This document shows, piece by piece, positions 22,431 to 35,200 of a stretch of 64,000 nt of DNA (within the stretch, counting starts at the first letter, position 1; each line of letters begins with the position of its first letter). Below the pieces are notes generated by a model. The model searched no databases, was not told the DNA's origin, and worked only from the letters and a program-made list of their open reading frames with translations. The position numbers and the translations under genes were made by a program. The stretch is from Actinostola sp. cb2023 (Eukaryota; Cnidaria; Anthozoa; Actiniaria; Actinostolidae): the NCBI GenBank assembly GCA_033675265.1, contig JAUJYZ010000926.1:230001-294000 (forward strand). Reading direction: 5' to 3'.

Positions 22431-23660
22431 ATAAAACACAAATCTATGGCAAACAAAACTGACTTCAAATCCCACATGACACCGGCGACTCGTCGGTTTT
22501 TATTGCAAATGTTTTGAGAAACGACAACAATCAAGCGACAAATTTTCAATGAATCAAAATCAGTCAAACAACTGAGAGGCAGTTCAAGGATTGAATGTAA
22601 ACATCATTACTTAAATCTAAGAAAAATAATCCTCACACACTTTGCAGTCGTTGGCGAAAAAAAAGAACCATAATCTATGCACGCTTTACCTTCACAAATC
22701 TTGTTTGAATCCCTCGTATTTGTTGACTCAGTTTCACTCTCAGGTTGTTGTTTTCTGTTGTTATTTTATTTCTTTAACTCCTAAAACACTCGAGATAGTA
22801 ATAAATACGAGCCACCAAATAGATCCAAAGAGATTCAATGCCGGTGTTTGAAGGAATGTTTTAGACGATATTTCGTCTTTGAATGTGTTTTTGAAGGTTT
22901 TTGAAGCAGCTGTTCTGTGTTCATCAGTCGTGAATCAAGCTTCAAGTCCAAAAGCAAGCACATTTCTTTGTAAAGCGAGACCAACGTATCCTCTCTTTTC
23001 GTCGAATTCAGTACTTTCAATCAACATCAATCGATTCCATCTTTTCCTGGGAATACTCCCTAATTATTCAAAGCAATAAGCGAAGAAATAGAAGTACAAA
23101 TGTCGACACTCAGCAGGCTTGTAGTTGTAGTTTTTGGTTTCCATGTTGAGTTGAGTCAATCCGACTCACCGGCGAAGTTTTTTTGACTCATTTCAAACTT
23201 TACAGCTCCATTTCAAAGAAATAAATCCCTTACGGTGTTATATGAAGAGATTTCACGTAGAATAGCGAACTTAGTTGAACGGTTTGTAATCGTTATAAAT
23301 TGGATAGGTTTTAACTGAACGGGTTTTCTTGACTTTCTTGTTTGAATTTGATTGAGCAGATTTCTTATTTACATAAATGGCGGGAAACCGCGCGGCCGCT
23401 TACAAAATCAAAAATTCAAAAAAACACATTTTAAAAGCAAAAAATAGCCATATAATAAACGATTATCAATTTAATTTATTAATAACTACATGTAGATGTA
23501 GCTGTGGTATAAAATGTTCAGTATCGACGAAGGAGATGTCCGCCATGTTTACTGCAAGTAAAAAAACCAATCATAGCTTGTTGCTAAAAATAGCCATGCT
23601 AACAATCTGATGGATCTAAGGGCATTAGGGAAGATGGACTCCCCTATTAATTTTCCCCTG

Positions 23661-24215
23661 GCAATGCCAAATGGTCAAAAATCATCTAAAATGACCATTT
23701 TTGGTGGATAATAGGCAATGCCAAATGGTCAATATTCATCTACAATGACCATTTTTGGTGGATAATAGGCAATGCCAAATGGTCAATAATCATCTACAAT
23801 GACCATTTTTGGTGGATAATAGGCAATGCCAAATGGTCAATAATCATCTACAATGACCATTTTTGGTGGATAATAGGCAATGCCAAATGGTCAAAAATCA
23901 TCTAAAATGACCATTTTTGGTGGATAATAGGCAATGGCCAAATGGTCAATAATCATCTACAATGACCATTTTTGGTGGATTTATAGGCAATGCCAAATGG
24001 TCAAAAATCATCTAAAATGACCATTTTTGGTGGATAATAGGCAATGCCAAATGGTCAATAATCATCTACAATGACCATTTTTGGTGGATAATAGGCAATG
24101 CCAAATGGTCAAAAATCATCTAAAATGACCATTTTTGGTGGATAATAGGCATTGCCAAATGGTCGACGCAAAAATTATCTACAATGACCATTTTTGATGG
24201 ATTATAGGCAATGCC
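23661..24215 (+). repeat. 54-bp array, copy B (about 10 units)
   Basis: Same unit as at 13915, bounded on the left by actcccctattaattttcccct at 23638-23659. Several units share ggtcaataatcatctacaatg, so local homogenisation has occurred. Confidence 0.93.
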
Positions 24216-24324
24216 AAATGGTCAAAAATTGTAGAAAATGGCCATTGTTTGTGGGATATAGTGCATACAAGATGGTCCAAACTCGTCTAAAGAAAAGTTT
24301 TTTATTTAAAAAATATATATTAAA

Positions 24325-24790
24325 GAAGAAAAATCATGAAAAAGTTAAGAAAAGAAAATGAAAAGAAAAGAAGAAAAAGAAAAAAAATATCGACTGGTGT
24401 GGGACTCGAACCCGCGCAGCCCGCGCTAATTAGATGCATTTTATTCAAAATACTAAAAAAGGACCATACTCCCGGACTTAATGCCGAGTCACCGTATGTT
24501 ACGTATAGGACGAAGATTTCTGCCTCATCCGCGCTATCGGGCATTACACCAATCAGCTTAGTGATCAAAGAGGGAGGGAACAGTCGGATCCTAGTCCCAC
24601 TAAATAACTGCCCCGCACCACTAGGCTATCGTGCACGCTTATTGATTTGGAGGACAAAATAACCTACTGTATCCTGTGAATGGACGGTCTATTGTTGTGC
24701 AAATTACGATGGTCCCGTGGCTCGCGAGGATAATGCGCTGCGCTCGACCCGAATCTGATCGATGTCCGGGTTCGATTCCTTGACTCGGTC
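24325..24790. other. tRNA-like (possible SINE) segment, copy B
   Basis: The minus-strand B box is conserved (ggactcgaacc near 24402-24412). On the plus strand an A-box-like tggctcgcgagg at 24718 precedes a perfect B box, ggttcgattcc, at 24769-24779, a plausible polymerase III spacing. The T stem does not pair fully, so I do not call a tRNA gene. Confidence 0.35.
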
Positions 24791-25059
24791 TTTTCTTTTT
24801 TTCTTTTTTTTTGCAATCTTTTTTTTCTTTTTTCAAATGTATTTCTCTGAAAGATTATGTTCTTAATTGATTTGCGTTATAATAGTGAAATATATTTTTT
24901 ATAAAATCAATTCAAAATGTTTAAGTACTATTATGATCGGATTTTGAAGGAAGCACTGATATTAAAGAAAAATGTTTGCGGCAGTTTAGTCGATTTTTAT
25001 AATGTTTTTCAACCCAATTTTCATTGGCTATAACTTTATTCATGCATTCGACGACTTTT

Positions 25060-25215
25060 GAATATTTAACCATTTTGCATGGGCGGCTATATAACCCACC
25101 AAAAATCATCATCTTGGATCGATGATTTTTGACCATTTTGCATGGGCTATAACCCACCAAAAATGACCATTTAGGACGATTTTTGACCAATTTGCATCGG
25201 CTATAACTCACCAAA
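25060..25215 (-). repeat. Inverted relatives of the 54-bp unit, copy B
   Basis: Counterpart of 14870-15022: three diverged units in opposite orientation (gatttttgaccattttgcatgg), next to the 84-bp array. Confidence 0.7.
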
Positions 25216-25217
25216 AA

Positions 25218-26690
25218 TGCTGTGTAGAAAAGTAGTACAAGCCATCGTATGAAGTCTGCTTCTAAGGGAAGGTTCACTGGAAGGCCAGCGCTACTGTGGC
25301 ATGCTGTGTAGAAAAGTGGTACAAGCCATCGTATGAAGTCTGCTTCCAAGGGAAGGTTCACTGGAAGGGCAGCGCTACTGTGGCATGCTCTGAAGAAAAG
25401 TGGTACAAGCCATTGTATGAAGTCTGCTTCTAAGGGAAGGTTCACTGAAAGGCCAGCGCTACTGTGGCATGCTGTGTAGAAAAGTGGTACAAGCCATCGT
25501 ATGAAGTCTGCTTCCAAGGGAAGGTTCACTGGAAGGGCAGCGCTACTGTGGCATGCTGTGTAGAAAAGTGGTACAAGCCATCGTATGAAGTCTGCTGCCA
25601 AGTGACGGTTCACTGGAGGGGCAGCGCTACTGTGGCATGCTGTGAAGTAAAGTGGTACAAGCCATCGTATGAAGTCTGCTGCCAAGGGAATGTTCACTGG
25701 AAGGGCAGCGCTACTGTGGCATGCTGTGTAGAAAAGTGGTACAAGCCATCGTATGAAGTCTGCTTCCAAGGGAAGGTTCACTGGAAGGGCAGCGCTACTG
25801 TTTCATGCTGTGTAGAAAAGTGGTACAAGCCATCGTATGAAGTCTGATGCCAAGGGAATGTTCACTGGAAGGGTAGCGCTACCGTGGCATGCTGTGAAGA
25901 AAAGTGGTACAAGCCATCGTATGAAGTCCTATGCCAATGGAATGTTCACTGGAAGGGTAGCGCTACTGTGGCATGCTGTGTAGAAAAGTGGTACAAGCCA
26001 TCGTATGAAGTCTACTGCCAAGGGAAGGGTCACTTGAAGGTAGCGCTACTGTGGCATGCTGTGTAGAAAAGTGGTACAAGCCATCGTATGAAGTCTACTG
26101 CCAAGGGAAGGGTCACTTGAAGGGTAGCGCTACTGCGGCATGCTGTGTAGAAAAGTGGTACAAGCCATCGTATGAAGTCTGCTGCCAAGTGACGGTTCAC
26201 TGGAGGGGCAGCGCTACTGTGGCATGCTGTGAAGTAAAGTGGTACAAGCCATCGTATGAAGTCTGCTGCCAAGGGAATGTTCACTGGAAGGGTACCGCTA
26301 CTGTGGCATGCTGTGAAGAAAAGTGGTCCAAGCCATCGTATGAAGTCTGCTGCCAAGGGAATGTTCACTGTAAGGGTAGCGCTACTATGGCATGCTGTGT
26401 AGAAAAGTGGTACAAGCCATCGTATGAAGTCTGATGAAAAGGGAATGTTCACTGGAAGGGCACCGCTACTGTGGCATGCTGTGTAGAAAAGTGGTACAAG
26501 CCATCGTATGAAGTCCTATGCCAATGGAATGTTCACTGGAAGGGTAGCGCTACTGTGGCATGCTGTGTAGAAAAGTGGTACAAGCCATCGTATGAAGTCT
26601 ACTGCCAAGGGTAGGGTCACTGGAAGGGTAGCGCTACTGCGGCATGCTGTGGAGAAAATTGGAACAAGCTGTCGTATGAAGTCTGCTGCT
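25218..26690. repeat. 84-bp satellite, copy B (about 17 units)
   Basis: Same 84-bp unit as 15023-16138. Frames are again open over many units on both strands; the longest run, on the minus strand, covers about ten units. Confidence 0.95.
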
Positions 26691-26697
26691 AAAGTTT

Positions 26698-26865
26698 TTA
26701 TGCTGATGTCGTGTATGTCCTCACTTGTAAAATCGTCGACACAAGCATAAGCATAAGAAGAATGGAACATCTTGATATGCTTGTGCTTATGCTTATGCTT
26801 GTGTTTTAGCTGTCCTCACTAGTGCATAAGGATCTTATGCTTATGTCACTAGTGAAGTCGAGAGT
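26698..26865. repeat. Palindromic gcttatgctt segment, copy B
   Basis: Counterpart of 16140-16300, with one extra atgctt unit and an extra agctgtcctcactag stretch. Confidence 0.65.
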
Positions 26866-27059
26866 CGTACCGTCCTACGTAAAGAGATGTTGCGGTGACA
26901 TCATGGGCTTGCAAAACCCACATTGTGCCATTTCGTATACCATACACATTCATTGGATTATAACCCTTTTATTATACATTGGAAGCCCTGGTATATAATC
27001 TATTACAACATTGGACTAACTATAGTTTCTCAATCGATCTATTTACATTAATAGTTCAT

Positions 27060-28459
27060 TTACAGCGCCTTTATTGGCTTGTTCGTATCTTTTGTATTCA
27101 CATTAGTGTTTGGTGAAGGATTGGTTTCCCTTGCAATTCTAGGCTGTACAAGATTCGTTTTGCACCGAAGAGGTAATGACATTCGTTTAAGAGCTTGTCT
27201 GAAGTACTGTAGTCGGAAGGCGTGAAGAATGGGATCAAGTAACGAATTTAGACAGACACTTATTCCTGGCATAGAATACAAAAGTAGTCCTCTAGCGACA
27301 TTACTTAAAATGTTCTCATGTAACATCGCAACTACAGCACTGAGCAGCAGCGGCAGGATAAAGAAAAACACATTACTGAACACCAAGAGTGCGATTCGCT
27401 TGGCAAGTTTTGACTCGTGGTGAAGGCCTGGTGCGGCAGCATTGTGTGACGTACGCTTTGCATCGATGTAAATGTGGACGTACAAACCAAAGATAGTCAG
27501 ATAGATAAGGAATGTTATCGATCCTACAAATATTGTAAAAACCGAAGGCAATAGGACGAAAATTGTTCAGATAAATTGGAACACATAAAATTGACGATGA
27601 ATATAAATTATAGTACAGGGAATATCCAGTTACACTAAAGGTGCACAACCAACACAGTGTAATCAACATGACGGCCATCCGTCGAGAAATCCTTACTTGT
27701 GGTTTCAGACTGTACACAATTACTAGATATCTCTCGACTGTTAAGAGTAATGAAGTGAATACAGCACTTGCTTGACCCAACATCCACAAAACACCGATCT
27801 TGGAACAGATTTTCCCAGTATTGACATAGAGATAGCTAAACGGTGCACTGTTCCAATAGACGGTAATACACATGGCATAAACGTCTATCAGGAAGTCACT
27901 AATCGCTAAATTCAACACAAACAGCATGGAAACATTCTCACGCAAGATTTTCGAAGACAGAATAGTGAGGCAGACCACGACGTTAAACACCATTCCAATG
28001 GCTCCCACAATTGAGATAGAGTTCTGAAATATCATCAGTTCACGCCAACAGGAATTTGTATGATGCGTTTCAATCAAATAGGAATGAACTTGTTTACACA
28101 GTGTATCCGGATACAGTGTTTCAAACAATGTATATACTTTACACTGATAATGGAAATAAGTATTGTTCAGAAGCCGTTGCCATGGTGATAGACCATTAAA
28201 CACGTAATGGTGTTGTAAGCACCTGTAGCCAGCGACACCTGGCGGATCTGGGGACCACGTGATATTGGTACGATAAAATGAGCAGTCTTTACAAACCGCT
28301 GACCAAGACAATCCAGTAATGTTGTTGAGCATGCGCAGTTGGAGCATCTTCTTCTCTGGTTTCCAGTGCAAGACTCCTGTCGCATCGAGCGTCACAAGCG
28401 AAGAGAACGTGTTGGACAGACCTCCATTGAAAGTTCGAAGAGGATTTCCAGAAAGATTT
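27060..28459 (-). pseudogene. GPCR copy B, exon 4 with one-base insertion
   Basis: Open from 28459 to the inserted base near 27541, then open in the shifted frame to 27060. ERY and NSLLDPILHAF motifs are both preserved on their respective sides. Confidence 0.85.
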
Positions 28460-28542
28460 CTGTGAAATAAAATGAAAGATGTCCCATAATTTAATGAAAA
28501 GATATTGGGAAATAAGAAGGGATGATATTCAAATCCGCTTAC

Positions 28543-28614
28543 AATGATGTTAGATTGTTAAGACCGGCGAACACTTCGTAGGCCAAAACGGAGATGTTGT
28601 TGTAAGCCATAGAG
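28543..28614 (-). CDS. GPCR copy B, exon 3 (LRR)
   Basis: 72 nt, identical in layout to copy A exon 3, with ctttcag acceptor and gtaagc donor. Confidence 0.8.
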
Positions 28615-28655
28615 CTGAAAGAGAAATGAGAAATATCATTAATAACTTTATTGTT

Positions 28656-29366
28656 TGTCTGTTCGTTCAGTCGTTCATTTGTTTGGTTGGTTGTTCGTTC
28701 GTTCATTTGTTTGTTTGTTCGTTCATTTGTTTGTCTGTTTGTTTGTTCGTTCGTTTGTTTGTGTGTTTGTTCATTCGTTTTTCTGTTTGTTTGTTCGTTT
28801 GTTTGTTTGTTTGTTTGTGTGTTTGTTCGTTCGTTCATTTGTTTCTTTGTTCGTTCATTTGTTTGTCTGTTTGTTTGTTCGTTCGTTTGTTTGTGTGTTT
28901 GTGCATTCGTTTTTCTGTTTGTTTGTTCGTTTGTTTGTTTGTTTGTGTGTTTGTTCGTTCGTTCATTTGTTTCTTTGTTCGTTCATTTGTTTGTCTGTTT
29001 GTTTGTTCTTTCGTTCGTTCGTGTGTTTATTCGTTCGTTCGTTCGTTCGTTCGTTTGTTTGTTTGTGTGTTTGTTCGTTCCGTTTGTCTGTTCGTTCGTT
29101 TGTTCGTTTGTTTGTTCGTTCGTTCGTTCGTTCGTTCGTTCGTTCGTTCGTTCGTTCGTTCGTTCGTTCGTTCGTTCGTTCGTTCGTTCGTTCGTTCATT
29201 TGTTTAAATTGTCTGTTTGTTCGTTTAATTCCTTTGTATGTTTGTATGTTTGTTCGTCCCGTTTGTCTCGGTTCGTTCGTTCGTTTGTCTGTTTGTTCGT
29301 TCGTTCGTTCATTTGTTTGTTTGTCTGTTTGTTTGTTTGTTTGTGTGTTTGTTCATTCGTTTGCTC
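28656..29366. repeat. (TTCG/TTTG/TTCA)n intronic array, copy B
   Basis: Counterpart of 18085-18916, about 120 bp shorter overall and with a longer pure TTCG run (about 29115-29196). Confidence 0.96.
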
Positions 29367-29478
29367 AGTTATACTGTGTTCGTCAGTGGTTTGTTTCTAA
29401 GGATCCCTGACATATAATGGATAAAATAAAATGACGCTCATCAAAACTACGAGAGTAAATCATAGAAAACTTACTTAC

Positions 29479-29550
29479 AGAACAACAATGTCGACGTAAC
29501 GAGTCAACGACTTCAGTGGTATCACTTGCAATTGGTTATGCGACAACTCT
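29479..29550 (-). CDS. GPCR copy B, exon 2 (LRR)
   Basis: 72 nt, the same 24-residue repeat as copy A, with donor and acceptor kept. Confidence 0.8.
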
Positions 29551-29620
29551 CTACCAATTAAACAAACACGGTTTAGATAATTTAGCCCTCGGTATGATTG
29601 ACCAATGAAGTTTTACTTAC

Positions 29621-29859
29621 AGATGAGTAACGTTGGTTTTATCAACCAAAAGATCTTCTAACTGACACATGTCTGTAATCTTACACACCACTAAGCCATG
29701 GTGGTACACTGAGCGGTTTGTCAAGGTCACTCTGCAATGACTGGTCTTTGGTATGGTACAGTTGACTTTGTTTCTCGTACTTCTGTTTGCTTTGACATAG
29801 CGTTCGTTTAAAACGAAAACCGCCATTGAAACATACAACCACTCAAGCCTGCAGAACAT
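29621..29859 (-). CDS. GPCR copy B, exon 1
   Basis: Matches copy A exon 1, with NRSTRNK in place of TDKSTRNK; the donor gtaagt at 29615-29620 is intact. Confidence 0.78.
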
Positions 29860-30059
29860 GGCGTATTTTCGAATCGTTGTAACAGTGAAATCCCCTCGCA
29901 GTTTCGGTGAAAATGAGTCGTCCTCAGTTTAACAAGCGCGTATTTATTTAGTTCTGTAGCATAGCTTTCAAATGCTCTCACTAGTGTCATCCATGGTACT
30001 TGGGTGTAGTTTACGAGGGCCTTTGTGTTAAGAGGCATTTGTTGACGGACAATAAAGAA

Positions 30060-31075
30060 ACTTCAAACTTAGCTGCGGTGCAAGTCTTCCTTTTTAAGTA
30101 CATTAATTTGCGTTGGTCTCCTTTTTGCTCTTCGCTGTCATTAGAAATATCACCGTTATGATCTAAAATACCAAAAACATAAACAAGGTTTGCGATGTTT
30201 TATGTGTACTTTCCCAGACAACTTCGTTATCAAAACTGCACTTGCATACATGCAGCGTTAAACGTTACTGCTTTCCTTCTCTCCGGCTCTCTCTCAGCCA
30301 CTTCTCGAGGGGACTGTTTAAGCTTTGCAAAATCTGTTCGGAGTTTCATACCTTCATTGTTGGTATTCCCTGTTGATGAAGTAACCTCACAGGCTTAGGC
30401 TTGGACTAAATCTCTCATGTACGAAACCCCGAACAGAAGTCATTTACACTTCCGATTGACGTTTTAAACTCCTGAATGAGAATCAGTTAATAGTTAACCA
30501 CTCGAGAACTGACAATATTGATTTATACCATGGTAAAACACACAAGTGTAAACGGAACGAGTAGTAGTCTCATTATATTGTCATATGATATTAGAGGCGT
30601 TCTTCAGTTCTTTTAGAGGAAGAACAATAAACGAAACTTTAAAAAATACAATATTTAAAGTGGAGTTCTCACAAGACTGAGAATATTCATGATTTTGTAT
30701 TCTGATAAAAACGGAAAAGCAGAAAGAAAAATATCCATAGAGAAAATGCAGAAAATACTATAATGCCCCGTCCCGCAAACTACTCGGTTTTCGTTTGAAA
30801 ACGCATACTTTTTTATGCGTTTTTACCGAGCGTCCATACCAAAAACGATGCCGCATATGGATCCCGCGAAAACGGAGATGTTTATCTATCAGTGATGTTT
30901 TCCAGTATTGTTCTATCAGCGCGAGAAGCTAGCTAGTATTTTGGTTTCACTGCGTGAAACAAACGATTCTATTCTATATCGAAATTAGGACTTTCATTCG
31001 GTTGCATGGATGTGAAAGTTTGAAGGTCTTACCAGTTGACACTACCAATTCATCCTTAATTTTAGAGCCATGTTT
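30060..31075. other. GPCR copy B upstream region
   Basis: No gene recognised. About 250 bp around 30228-30480 is not present in copy A. Confidence 0.45.
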
Positions 31076-31527
31076 AAAGTGCCTATCACCCTTATTATTG
31101 TTACTATTAATTGAAAATTTATTCTATGTAAGGTGAATAGTCGCAGGATTTGATATTTCGTGATTGGGAGCCCTGGATATGTGAGTTATAAGGGTTTGAA
31201 ATCTCAAAATACAAATGAAGTGGCGTCGAGGAAGTCATCATTTATTATACAAAAACACTCTAGTGCAAATTACTGACATTATAAAACTGCAGAAACTTTC
31301 CTTAGTTTTCATTGCATACTTCCATATCGTTTTTAATTATTTCAGTTCAAAGCGCTACTTGAAAATCACTTAGTAAATTATGGGAAATGCCTCCTCTACG
31401 TCACAAAATTAGCATATCAGGATTTAAAATCTCTATAACTCAGTAATGCGAAGCTCAAATCACATAACACTGAACCACCCCAATATTTACTTCACATTGA
31501 AGTCATTTCAAGGGTGATAGGCACTTT
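31076..31527. mobile_element. 452-bp foldback/MITE, copy B
   Basis: Orthologous to 20459-20888, with the same aaagtgcctatcaccctt inverted ends and small internal indels. Confidence 0.85.
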
Positions 31528-32183
31528 ACGAATCGAGAAAGTTTCAATTTTTCAAAGTAGTTGCTCGAATGCATCACACACATGATCTTCTCTGAAGAGC
31601 GACTTCGCGCTGTATCAATATTACTGTACTTTCTTGCCCACCATCACCGTTGCTCAATGACTCTCAGCAAATTCAGACCGGATTACTTCTCTCTCGCCAC
31701 CTTTGAAGTAATGGTTCTCGATGGCGTAACTTCGTGCCGTAGGCACGTTTCGGTTTCCCACTGATACGAAAACGACTCTATAAAATAAGCTATATACTGT
31801 TCCACGACTCGTTACAAATGTGAGAAAGATGTTCCATTATACTATTATGTATTGAATCAAATGATATCTAGTCTCCATGTCAATGGGGAGATGTTGTTTT
31901 GGGAAGTGTTGTAGGAGAGTTATAACATTTATGCCGAGAAGCGAATGGGGTGGAGGTCATGTAAAACTACTAAAGCCCCTTTAGCACCATGGTACACACT
32001 GATATTGGACAAGTTTTATACAAAGCTAAAAAAAAACATACAAAACGTTTCTACAGATCTACTTGACAAGTTAGAAAATAATCAAGAAAAGCAATTGTAA
32101 GGCATACACAGATCTACACAGATCTAGAATCATAGTCTTGTAATCATGCAGATTGGTTTTATCTATAACTAAAATCGTGTTCC

Positions 32184-32226
32184 TTAGGGTTTGCTACCAC
32201 ACACTCCACCGATTGCTGCCAGGATT
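32184..32226 (-). CDS. LGMN exon 15 (stop)
   Basis: Encodes [13 protein letters not shown] and the stop TAA at 32184-32186; acceptor tcag at 32227-32230, phase fits exon 14. Confidence 0.85.
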
Positions 32227-35200
32227 CTGAAAACAAATAGATGATAGAGAATGGTAAGCGTCGGTCTCATCAACTCTGGAAATTCTCATGCCTATTTATT
32301 TAACCAAAAAAATATTTGTTTCTCAAGCAGGTATTTTGAAAGCGTCCCCAATAGATAAGAGATGATTTTGTGTTCAGTGCCCCCTCTCTTATAACTGAAC
32401 CCTCCCTAATAAGACCCCGCCTCGCTACGCCTCGCGGCACTCTTACGCTAGTTAAGAGTTATTTCTATTTTCTCTCGTGCGTCTATTTAACAAATACTCG
32501 CTATCGCTCGTGCATCCACTTCAAGAGCTCAGGCGTGCTTCATTTTTGTATAGAACATAAAAAGCCATCTTCTATTTATTTTATAATATAAAAAGTCAAA
32601 AATTATGGAATAATTATTTCACTGGAAAAGACCAACATTCTAAAGTTGTTGTAAACGTTCGAGTTAATTAATATTCAACATGAGTTTATGTAAATTAGAT
32701 AATGACATTCCAGCGTGCAGCGCGCGAACTTCAACTAAAATTTTATTCAAAAACACAACAGAATCCTCAACTTTCTTCCCATTTTGTTCACCATTTTTGT
32801 TCTTTTTTATCAAAAATCCATAGTTTCGGTGTATCGCAATGTTTTCAATACCAAAGTCGAGGAAACGTTTGATTTTAAGATTGTTTTAGCTATTCAGTTT
32901 GAACCTAAGCTCACAGCCTACCCTGCGAGCAGAGGTTTTTTTTCTACTCGCCCAGGAGAGCGACGAGAAAACAAACCTCTGCCGGCACCCGCGACTATTT
33001 CTGTTGAGCATGCGTGAACGTGCGTAACAAGACAGGCAGCCCAAGCAGTATACTTTTAAAATTGTCTCAAAATGTAAAATTTGCTCAATAAACTGACATT
33101 GACACATTTATTTACATTTATTTACATTTATTTTGTGGTCTTTTGAAGTTCCGGAGCCATTTTGTGGTATTTTTAGCCATCTGAATCTTCCCCGTGAAAA
33201 ATGACCGAAGGCAGGAAACTTTCATGGCGAGTGCCTCTCACTCAAATGCTTTCAACTCCGTAGAAATTTCACCCGAAGACCTATCATCCCCAAAGCCATT
33301 TAGATCGATAAATTTGCTTTCCATCCATACCTAATTTGTCGGGAGTTAGTCTCGATTCGAGCGAGAAATTCACGATAATCCAACAAAATATCTACCCAAA
33401 TCGCCTTCGAGGAATAAACGGTACGTGACTCTCGCCTGTCATGTGCAAGATGACGTATGTGTCAAAAACCAGTTTTAACTGGTTTTTAATCCGATAACCC
33501 ATAATTTTGTACATCCAGAAATGTGGATATAAATAATCGGGTGCCGGCAGAGGTTTGTTTTCTCGTCGCTCTCCTGGGCGAGTAGAAAAAAAACTCTGCT
33601 CGCAGGGTACTCACAGCCGTACTCCATAAAAAGTTTGCAATTTGATTGGTAGCTAGGCGTGTACCATACAAAATGGTGTACGCCTAGCATCCAATGAAAT
33701 CGCGCGTTCTTAGGATGTTACCAATGTTTATATTATAAAACGCAATGGGCGCATGGACGCGAGTTGACTAACCAGGGCCGTACAGAACACAGGGTCTAGC
33801 AAAACGAAAAAGATTCCAAAAATTAAAAGAACTGTACTATTTATTTATTTTTGTTGTTGGTAAATACGTATTACCCCCCCCCCCCCCCTTGAATTTTGGG
33901 TAATGTACGGCCCTACTAATTGATAAATATACATATCTGAAGCGTCTTTGTCTAATAGAACACACATAGCTTTAAGATGGCTCAATAATATACCTTTCCT
34001 CTGGAATTTTCTCCTCGCAGAGATTGGACAACACGTACACGTGGCGTAGAGCGTACTCATGCTGCAAAACAGACGTACAAATTTAAATTTAAATTTAAAT
34101 TTCACTTAAAGTGAAATACTGAACAAAGTTGAAACTTGAAGAACGAGAAAACGAAGCAGCGTGGTTTATCCACAGTTATGGAAGCACGAGAGAATTGGAA
34201 GACCACTATAGAAGTGTTACGAGAAGCACAAAGTGCAGTAAACAGCGATTCCTACCTCTACAAAGCTGAAACAGGATGTCTTGAAGGCTTTGATGGCTTT
34301 TTTGTAACATGCAAAGTTACGTGGTTCCGCTGGTTTCTGCAAGACACGCCTGAGCAGAAACTCGTTCTTGGTGGCTTGATTGGCAATCTCTCTCACTGTA
34401 CCTTGAATCTTTAGCCTTATCTGAGACAATGGTTATAAATAGCGCTCTTCAATAACCCAATACTCCAGTTTCGAGTTGTTTAGACACCGCTATACGCCTT
34501 GACAAAAGACGCATTTGCTCAGCCTTAGCCTCAATCCAGGGTAAATGCACAAATACCGACGAGAACGCGAAAGAACGTTGACATTGGACAATAGAAACCA
34601 TTTTTAATTGCACGGGTTATTCTCTGGATTGAGGCTAAGCCTGAGCAAACGCGTCTTCTGTCAAGGAGTACAGCGGTGTCTAAACAACTCGAAACTGGAG
34701 TATTCATTTACATGTATATCAACAGGTGGATTTTCTTGTACGCCCACCCTTGTACCACCCTCTGGGGACCACCCTTGTATCACCCACTGGGGGCCACCCT
34801 TGTACCACCCACTGGGGACCACCCTTGTACCACCCACTGGGGACCACCCTTGTACCACCCACTGGGGGCCACCCTTGTACCACCCACTGGGGGCCAACCT
34901 CCCTTGTACCACACACTGGGGGCCACCCTTGTACCACCCACTGGGGGCCACCCTTGTACCACCCACTGGGGGTCAGCCTTGTTGCTAAGCACGGTGCAAT
35001 GGTCGCTATTTTGGGCTGCGAAATCAAGGAAAACGAAATTTGCAAAGCAGACGTCGGCTATAAACGGTAGTCACTCGCAGATGTGTGGTTATACTACAAA
35101 GCAAAATAAATGCCTCGGGGGGGGGGGGGGGGGGGGGGTTATTTTCAAGACACCTCTCAACACATTGCATGTGCTTTACTGCTTGCTTAGAACACATTGC

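Larger units (their letters stand above)
27060..29859 (-). pseudogene. LRR-containing class A GPCR, copy B (frameshifted)
   Basis: The same four-exon structure as copy A: 29621-29859, 29479-29550, 28543-28614 and 27060-28459, with all splice signals kept. One extra base around 27541 (gtaaaaaccg against gtaaaaccc in copy A) shifts the frame within the fifth membrane region, after IAFGF. The rest of the domain is intact in the next frame down to 27060. Exon 1 is one codon shorter than in copy A. Elsewhere changes are few and mostly conservative. It may be a very young pseudogene or a sequencing error at an A run; if the base is an error, this is a second functional receptor. Confidence 0.85.
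22431..31925. repeat. Segmental duplication, copy B
   Basis: Second copy of 12669-21233. It is about 0.9 kb longer, mainly because the 54-bp array has about 10 units instead of 2.7 and the 84-bp array about 17 instead of 13. It carries the frameshifted GPCR copy. Confidence 0.93.

Noticed and set aside
24711..24783. A functional tRNA gene
   Set aside because: A and B boxes are plausible but the acceptor and T stems do not pair well, and the copy in duplication A has a mutated B box.
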